Origin: Acanthamoeba lenticulata | Taxonomy: Eukaryota > Discosea > Longamoebia > Acanthamoebidae | NCBI GenBank assembly: GCA_002179805.1 | Contig: NAVB01002477.1 | Span: 1-15,244, forward strand | DNA: 15,244 bases | Reading direction: 5' to 3' | In this document: piece by piece, positions 9,526 to 15,244 of the stretch | Numbering within the stretch: the first letter of the stretch is position 1 | Layout: the number at the start of each line of letters is the position of its first letter | The notes under the pieces: model-generated | Database searches by the model: none | Told to the model about the DNA's origin: nothing | Seen by the model: the letters and a program-made list of their open reading frames with translations, nothing else | Position numbers and translations under genes: made by a program

Positions 9526-9769
9526 CCGGCCCAAGTGAAATGCACGCAACCTCCTTTATCGTTTCTGTAATAATCACTTCTTGTGGGTGGTTGGGTGCCC
9601 TTGTGTGGAGATCGCTCACATTTCCAGAAATGGATAACCCCCGAAAGGAAAATGCGCTTTCCTTATCCGAAGCCTTTTCAAAAAAGAGTTGAAAACCACT
9701 CGCGTGACGCAGGCTCTGGTTCTGAAACCATGGAGTGGCACTTGTGCTAACTCGTTCACAATTTGTTCC
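9526..9769 (+). other. Intergenic gap between GOST-B and the GT49 gene
   Basis: 244 bp between a TAA stop and the next ATG on the same strand. No AATAAA was seen; the nearest is an AATAAT-like stretch at about 9570. An out-of-frame ATG at 9730 opens a frame of six codons that ends before the chosen start. No other gene is supported. Confidence 0.5.
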
Positions 9770-12604
9770 ATGGCAAGCGCCTTGCTCCACACACCCGGCG
9801 GCATGCCTTTCGCTTGGCGCAACACCCTTATTCGACTTCGAGTGGGCTGGAGAGGTCAGGGCGAACGACTCCGAGCGGCAGCGGCACTCGTTGCCTGTCT
9901 GGTTGTGGCGGCTGTGTGCTTGCTTGGTTTGACACAACGGCCGCCAGACCACCTGTGCTCCTTCGCCGCAACCGACTCTTGCCCCGTCTTTGCGGACATC
10001 GGCAGCCGCCGCATGCGAGTACTCTGGTTGCCTCCATCCACCAACGCCTACCTGGTGCGGCGGTATGAGCTCTACATCGCTGAGACGTACTCTTCTGACC
10101 AACCGGCCAAGGCACGAGCAAACCTCATCCTCGCCACAGGTCCGATGCTAACGCGCCGCAACAGGTGTACAGCGGCCTCAAGCGGCAGGTCGAGCTGAGA
10201 GATCTCACGCCGGCGACGAGCTACAACCTCACCGTCCTCATCATCGGGCACAAGGACTCGATAAAGTCGTCGTGCTGGCGCTACGTCCGAACCATGGGAG
10301 AGGGCCACAACCTGCTGGCCAACCCGTCGTTCGAAGAGCTCGGCGGACCGCTTACTCCACAGGTGGACTATGGCAGTGAGCAGTTTGCAGCCTACTGGGA
10401 GCCGCTCATGATGCCCTACTCTTTGCAAACCCTCGCTCGTGGCCGCGTCTGGTACACGCACAGCAACGACGCACCAAACAAGCGAGCAGCCAGCCAGTGG
10501 GTTCGTGTGAACATGTCCCTGATCTCTTGTGTTCTGGGCTCTCCATACTGATTCGCTGTCAAATCAAAAGGTGTTCCTGAACCAAACCGACTCGACCAAG
10601 CTGCTGCTGTCGGGTTGGAGCAAGGCGAGCGATATCAGCGGCGAGCCTGACGATGGATACTCTGTGCTCCTGGACCTCAAGTTTCAAGACGGCACTTACG
10701 CGTATGGTACGAACGTAGTCTCAACGCCAGGCCCTTCTTCGGCTCATTTGTGCTGCAGGGATCAGTCTGAATTTTGCGACGGGAACGCACGACTGGCAGC
10801 GCAAGTGCAAAATCATGAGCCTGGAGAAGCCCTTGTGGAGTGCCTCCGTCTATGTGCTCTTCTCGGAGCACACGGGAAGCGTGTGGTTTGATGACGTCAC
10901 TCTCGCCTCCGACTTTGACGAGAGCAAGGAGTCGCAGTGCGAACAAGTGGCCTTCGTAGCATCGACTCCGCTTGGGTGCTGTCCACATCGCGAAAGCATC
11001 CTTGCCACGGCTCCCTTCGTACGCCTTAATGCCCAGTCCTTCCTTTTTACTCCCCGTAAAGGCTGACGCCAGTGTTCGCCAGGAGTACGACGACATCTCG
11101 ATCGCGTCGCAGATGACGATCGACCGCTTGTCCATCCTGGAAAGCATGGCTGAGAGTTGGGGAGGTTTGTGTGTCTTGTTAACATCAAGCCCTTGCTGGA
11201 GAAAGGGCCCGCAAACGAACAGCCTTATCTTATGTGTGGTCTCTCTGGGCAGGCCCGATCTCCGCGGTCGTCCTTCTGTTGGATCCGGAAGTGGAGCTGG
11301 AGCAGATCTACCGCCTTCGCAATCGATCCGCGGTGGTGCGCCAGAACGTGGACTTCCATCTGGTTTACGGAGACGAGGTAAAAGAAAAACCCTGTTGTTG
11401 CAACAGCGCAGGGACAAGGTGGCTCACAACACCACATCCTTTAGCATTTCTATGCGCTCAAAACGCTAGGGCTGTACCCGGTCAACACGCTACGCAATGA
11501 GGCCGTGACCAAGTCTCGTACGGGCCACGTGATGGTGCTGGACATCGACTTCATCCCCAACCGCGACGCTCGCAAGAACATCCTGTACGTCAATCCAGAG
11601 TATCCTTTGCGTCGACCCAACGCAGAGTCTCATCTCTCGGCTTGCAGCAAGACGTGGAACCAGATGCACGAGCCGCAGGCGGTGTTTGTGGTGGCGTCTT
11701 TCGAGGTGGACAACTTCAACTTGCGGGAGGTGCCCGATTCCAAAGACCAGCTCCTGCGCCTGGTGGGGCAGAACCGGGCCCGACAAGTGCACAAGGACAA
11801 GTGGTTCCCTGCCCACGGACCCACGGACTACGAACGGTGGTACAGAACCAACGACATCTACCAAGTCCCCTACAAACGGGACTATGAGCCGTACTACGTC
11901 GTCCGAAAAGATATGCCACTGTACGACATCCTCCTCTTCCTTCCCTCCCGACATGCTGGAGAGACAAACAAGTTAACCGGCTTCTTCCCCTCTTTTTCCA
12001 AGGTGGGATGAACGGTTTGTAGGATACGGCTTCGACAAGGTACGGTGGCCTCTTGTCAGTAAGGCATCATCCCGGTGTTTCAGACACGGACGAACTCACA
12101 GGGTCCATGTGCAGGTGGCGCACAGCGCAGAGCTGAACGCGATGGGATACTCCTTTTACGTGCTGCCTGAAACGTTTATCGTCCATGCCGAGCACGGTGT
12201 GCCGCGGTGGCGAGGCAAGGGCGAGCTTGTACGTCTTCATCTTCTCTTCTTCTTGCCTTGAAGGTTGAAGTGCGCGATTGCTAAGTACGTGTACAGGTGA
12301 GAGTGCGGGTGTGGCTCAACTACTACGCCTTCTTAGGCGAAGTGCTGCTGCGAGCAAGCACGACACAACACACCCACTCACATTTCTACGAAGGTACGGC
12401 ACAACCAAAGGTGCCCACGATGAAGGTGTGGAATCACTTTTGCTCACTTTGGCCTCAAAAGACAAGAACTGGAACGAGCAAGAGGGCTGGCTCGTGATGG
12501 CTGGCCCAGTCTATGCGACAGGACTGATGGCGAGCTTGGTCATATTTGTTTACATCGTTGCATCCCAACTTGCTCGCGCTCGACGACGAAGGTGGCTGTG
12601 GTGA
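9770..12604 (+). CDS. GT49-family glycosyltransferase (LARGE/B4GAT1 type) with FN3-like and carbohydrate-binding-like domains
   Basis: Exons 9770-10086, 10173-10500, 10571-10706, 10759-10936, 11073-11164, 11253-11377, 11445-11920, 12003-12039, 12115-12228, 12297-12393, 12462-12604; 680 residues. A signal anchor at about 36-54 follows a basic stretch, as in type II Golgi enzymes. A fibronectin III-like fold spans about 60-147 (VLWLPPS, YELYIAE, LRDLTPATSYNLTV). A beta-sandwich resembling CBM4/9 modules spans about 152-310 (NLLANPSFE at the start, GSVWFDDVTL at the end). The GT49 domain spans about 325-600, with DRLSILE, YPVNTLRNEA, the metal-binding DID at 425-427 (11541-11549), DYEPYYVVRKD and DERFVGYGFDKVAHSAELNA. 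These match human LARGE1 C-terminal domain and B4GAT1, which add glucuronic acid in a beta linkage to xylose; the donor here is inferred. A second hydrophobic helix at about 644-668 ends in an Arg-rich tail. The junction 10936/11073 is the least certain; an alternative is 10949-ish/11062. ATG 9803 is an alternative start. Confidence 0.85.
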
Positions 12605-12735
12605 CGCTCGAGACGTGTCGATTACCAAAATAAAATGAATAAAAAATATTAAAAAGTACTCAGAAATTCGAAGAAGCTGCGGAGCGAACTCAGTTGTTGG
12701 AGTCCGGTTCATCAATCGCCAATCTTTCGCCCAAG
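12605..12735 (+). other. Intergenic gap between GT49 and Msp1/ATAD1 genes
   Basis: 131 bp holding the 3' end of one gene and the promoter of the next. It is AT-rich at 12620-12665, then GC-richer up to the ATG. Nothing else was recognised. Confidence 0.55.
12629..12643 (+). promoter_or_regulatory. Two AATAAA poly(A) signals after the GT49 gene
   Basis: AATAAA occurs at 12629-12634 and again at 12638-12643, 25-40 nt after the TGA stop, in an AT-rich stretch. Placement fits 3'-end formation for the GT49 transcript. Confidence 0.6.
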
Positions 12736-15122
12736 ATGAAGCAACAGGATCTGCAGGTGATGGCAACCAAGTTGCTTTTTAGCGTGCTTGCAACGGGCGT
12801 GGCAAGCGCCGCGATGGCGTTCGTCCTACGCAGGATACTCGCAAGAAGCAACACTTCCGATTTGGACATTAAGGCCGCGCTACAGAAGCTCTACTCGATC
12901 GAGGTACTGTGTCTCCGCATCCTTGCACCCCACACTTTGGCTTTGGTGATGCTGAATGGCCTGTGGTCATCCCTTAACAGAAGGAGAGAGGACGCGAGCT
13001 GAAGGAGCTTACCTTGACCGAGCACGAAGCTGAGCTGATCAAGGACGTTATCAGCCCGGCCGATATTGACGTTGACTTCAACTCCATCGGCGCTCTCGCA
13101 GACGTGAAGAGTACGCTTGCCAGCCCATCCCATCCCATGGGGTCACTCCCACACCAAGCGGCGCTCACACTCGGGTCCAGAATCGCTGCGTGAGGTATTG
13201 CTGCTGCCGCTCAACCGACCGGAGCTGTTCGAGGGCCGCCAAAGCAAGCTGCTCCAGCCGCCCAAGGGCATCCTCCTCTATGGCCCTCCGGGCACCGGCA
13301 AGACCATGATGGCCAAGGCCATCGCCAAAGAGGGCAAGCTCGCCTTCATCAGTACGCGCTTCTCCTTCCTTGTCCCTTTTTATTATTCTATCGAAATTCT
13401 TTTTATTTTTTATTTTTAAAACAAACATTAATTGGAACATGTTGCTTGATCCGGACAGACGTGAACCTGTCCACCATCCTCAACAAGTGGTATGGCGAGT
13501 CCGAGGTACTATACAGAAGCTCTCCCCCAGTCCCAGCTCCCTCTCTCCTTGGCACAATGTCGCTCACCTCATGATGACATCACGCAGAAAATCGTGCGGT
13601 CCATCTTCACGCTGGCCCACAAGCTGCAGCCTTGCGTCGTGTTCTTTGACGAGGTGATCCCCCTTCCCTCCCCCTCCGCCCTCAAGTGCCTCCTTCGCGT
13701 CTTTCTTCTGCCACAACAACAACAACAACAACCAACTCTATCTGTATGGGTGGCGATGGATGTCTTTGGCATTCCTGGATAGATGGACTGCTTCTTCCAC
13801 AGCGGGGCGGGAGGCGGAGCCCACCACTCCTACCAGATGCAGGTCGAGTCCGTCTTCCTGACGTACGCGTGCTTCCACTTCATCGTCCATTTCATTCGTC
13901 ATCTTGGTCGTCGTATTGGTCATCGTCCTCGTATTGATGATGATGATGATCGCTGACGGACAAGCGCGCGGCCTCGAGCAGGTTGTGGGACGGCATTCTC
14001 ACCGACAGCACGTCCCGCGTCGTCGTCATCGGTACCGACCGGGATGGTCTTGGGCGACACGCGCGCACAAAGTCCGGTTTCTGACGCACGCACACACACG
14101 CAACACAGGCGCGACCAACAGGCCCTACAACCTGAGCGCGGCGATCCTGCGTCGGATGCCGCTGCAGTTCCTGTTCGACCTGCCCAATAAGGCGCAGCGA
14201 GCACAGATCCTGAGCGTCGTGCTGACCAACGAGCCCCTGGCACCCGGCTTCAGCATCGACACGCTCGCCCGCCTCACGTCGGGCTACTCCGGCAGCGACC
14301 TGCAGGAGCTCTGCAAGAAGGTTTGTGCGAAGCCCTTCTCTCCCCCCGCCCTCGAGCGCCCGAGGGCTCACTTGGCGCTTGTCCGTGTCTGATTGTGTTT
14401 GTGTGTGCGAAGGCCGCCGTGGCGCCGTTGCGCCATTTCCTGGCGGAGGAGGAGAGGCGGGCGGCAGCTGGTGCGGCGGAGGAGGAGGAGGCCGCGCACG
14501 GTCTGCGGCCCATGGAGATGCAGGACTTTATCGACGCCATGAAGGAGGTACTTTGGAGCCAGCCCAGCCAATGCTGCCCATGGAGATATAAAACTCATCA
14601 CCATCATCGCCGTCATTCATCCGATCGGATGCGATGACGATAACAAAGGTGGGACCGACGGGGAAGAAGGCCAAACAGTACCACGGGCGCAGCATGTCCT
14701 CCCGAGCCATGCAGGAGAATGACGAAGACGAGGCCGAGGACGAGTCGTTGCCGAAAGCTGGCGGCCCGATCAACATGGCGAGCCTCCTCCAGCTGTGGTC
14801 GGCCGTCCTGGGCGGCGCCGCCGCCTCCTCCACTTCTCCACCCTCTTCGTCGACGTTCTCGCGGCCCACAAACAACAAGCGACCAACGATCGAAGAAATC
14901 GACGAGGACGTGGAGTCACTCTCGTCGACGGATCAAAGCAGCAATGATCAGGACTTGGAGAAGTTGAGCCGGGACGCACGGATCGAGAAGTGGAGCCAAC
15001 GCTTCGAGGGCGAGAGCGGCGTGCGCTTGATGGAGCAGTTGTGCGCTCTTGTCGACATCGATCCATCGCAGCCCAAACCCGTCGTCATCCGAGAGCTCGC
15101 GCAGCACTTCCTCGACTTGTAG
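12736..15122 (+). CDS. ATAD1: Msp1/ATAD1-type AAA ATPase with long C-terminal extension
   Basis: Exons 12736-12903, 12981-13110, 13181-13351, 13459-13505, 13588-13653, 13783-13862, 13982-14031, 14109-14320, 14413-14547, 14649-15122; 510 residues. An N-terminal membrane helix (about 9-33, [20 protein letters not shown]) matches the anchor of Msp1/ATAD1, the outer mitochondrial and peroxisomal membrane extractase that pulls mislocalised tail-anchored proteins out of the bilayer. The AAA domain has Walker A GPPGTGKT at 134-141, pore-loop KWYGES at 166-171, Walker B CVVFFDE at 188-194, sensor 1 GATNRP at 238-243, arginine finger ILRRMP at 250-255 and [15 protein letters not shown] near 292-310. 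KWYGES plus RRMP separates this class from katanin, spastin and VPS4. After about residue 353 comes an extension of about 155 residues, absent from ATAD1: Ser/acid-rich linker, then a predicted helical end. The segment after Walker B is Gly/His-rich and lacks the usual FLR-R. ATG 12736 is chosen; ATG 12760 would also keep the anchor. Confidence 0.93.
13710..13732 (+). repeat. CAA microsatellite inside an Msp1/ATAD1 intron
   Basis: About six CAA units lie in the 129-nt intron 13654-13782. They lie outside the coding sequence, and no function is visible. Confidence 0.6.
13935..13951 (+). repeat. TGA/GAT microsatellite inside an Msp1/ATAD1 intron
   Basis: Five or so tandem TGA units lie within the intron 13863-13981. 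They are intronic, so they do not affect the protein frame. Confidence 0.55.
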
Positions 15123-15244
15123 GCCGAATCAGGTTTTTTTTCCAAGCCAATTCTTGTGCAAGATTATTCGGTTTTTTTGATAAATTTTATTATTAAATAA
15201 AAAATGAGTTTGGGTTGAGAAGCGGGAGATGTCGCCTACGAGCG
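15123..15244 (+). other. 3' UTR and right-hand flank of the Msp1/ATAD1 gene
   Basis: Sequence after the TAG at 15120-15122 has poly-T patches at 15133-15140 and 15172-15178, then turns AT-rich. AATAAA at 15196-15201 is a probable poly(A) signal about 75 nt after the stop. The last 40 bases are too short to assign. Confidence 0.6.

Noticed and set aside
8644..9549. A 301-codon open frame on the minus strand
   Set aside because: It is the antisense shadow of GOST-B exons; low-complexity Ser/Arg composition, and the plus strand carries family motifs and membrane segments.
9278..10102. A 274-codon open frame on the minus strand
   Set aside because: It spans the end of GOST-B, the gap and exon 1 of the GT49 gene in antisense, with no recognisable motif.
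10140..10164. A 25-nt GT...AG mini-intron in the GT49 gene
   Set aside because: It does not restore the frame. The 86-nt intron 10087-10172 (GTACTC...ACAG) does, and keeps the FN3-like strand order.
10677..11417. A 246-codon open frame on the minus strand
   Set aside because: It crosses several exon-intron borders of the GT49 gene in antisense and has no family features.
12378..12410. A possible FLRRYG motif in a different frame, resembling the C-terminus of LARGE
   Set aside because: Using it would require an intron with no good donor/acceptor pair of the right phase. The model with the GTACGG intron 12394-12461 (68 nt) is cleaner, so the match is treated as chance, with moderate confidence.
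1..15244. tRNA, rRNA, CRISPR, transposon or virus-derived genes
   Set aside because: I looked on both strands for repeats with spacers, terminal inverted repeats, transposase or polymerase motifs and cloverleaf-like segments and found none that I could support by eye.

Overview
This is a gene-dense stretch of nuclear DNA from a eukaryote. It carries six intron-rich protein-coding genes (one cut by the left edge), about 55 exons and about 50 short introns of mostly 55-135 nt. Exons are GC-rich, intergenic gaps are 126-244 bp, and 5' splice sites mostly read GTAC or GTACG rather than GTAAGT. The combination suggests a free-living amoeba of the Acanthamoeba type (Amoebozoa). The organism is an inference from gene style, not a database match.

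Layout, left to right. (1) 73-1843, minus: N-terminal 469 residues of valyl-tRNA synthetase; the gene runs off the left edge inside an intron. (2) 1992-4297, minus: a 487-residue seven-transmembrane protein of the GOST / TMEM145-GPR180 family (here GOST-A). (3) 4469-6913, minus: a 624-residue, probably mitochondrial helical-repeat protein of PPR type. (4) 7040-9525, plus: a second TMEM145/GPR180-type protein (GOST-B, about 607 residues), an old paralogue of gene 2 with a long charged insert. (5) 9770-12604, plus: a 680-residue glycosyltransferase of family GT49 (LARGE/B4GAT1 type) preceded by a fibronectin III-like and a carbohydrate-binding-like domain, with a membrane segment at each end. 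(6) 12736-15122, plus: a 510-residue AAA ATPase of the Msp1/ATAD1 class with a long C-terminal extension. Genes 1-3 lie head-to-tail on minus and genes 4-6 head-to-tail on plus. The divergent switch point is a 126-bp gap at 6914-7039.

Exon models were assembled by hand from splice signals, reading-frame continuity, remembered family motifs, and comparison of the two GOST paralogues. Every model sums to a whole number of codons. The genes do not form an obvious pathway. Genes 2, 4 and 5 are all predicted secretory-pathway membrane proteins. Genes 3 and 6 are probably mitochondrial, and gene 1 is translation housekeeping. I see no RNA gene, CRISPR array, transposon, virus-derived gene or prokaryotic operon. 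The most unusual items are the GT49 domain architecture, the GOST pair with partly conserved and partly displaced introns, and a GC-AG intron fixed by paralogue comparison.
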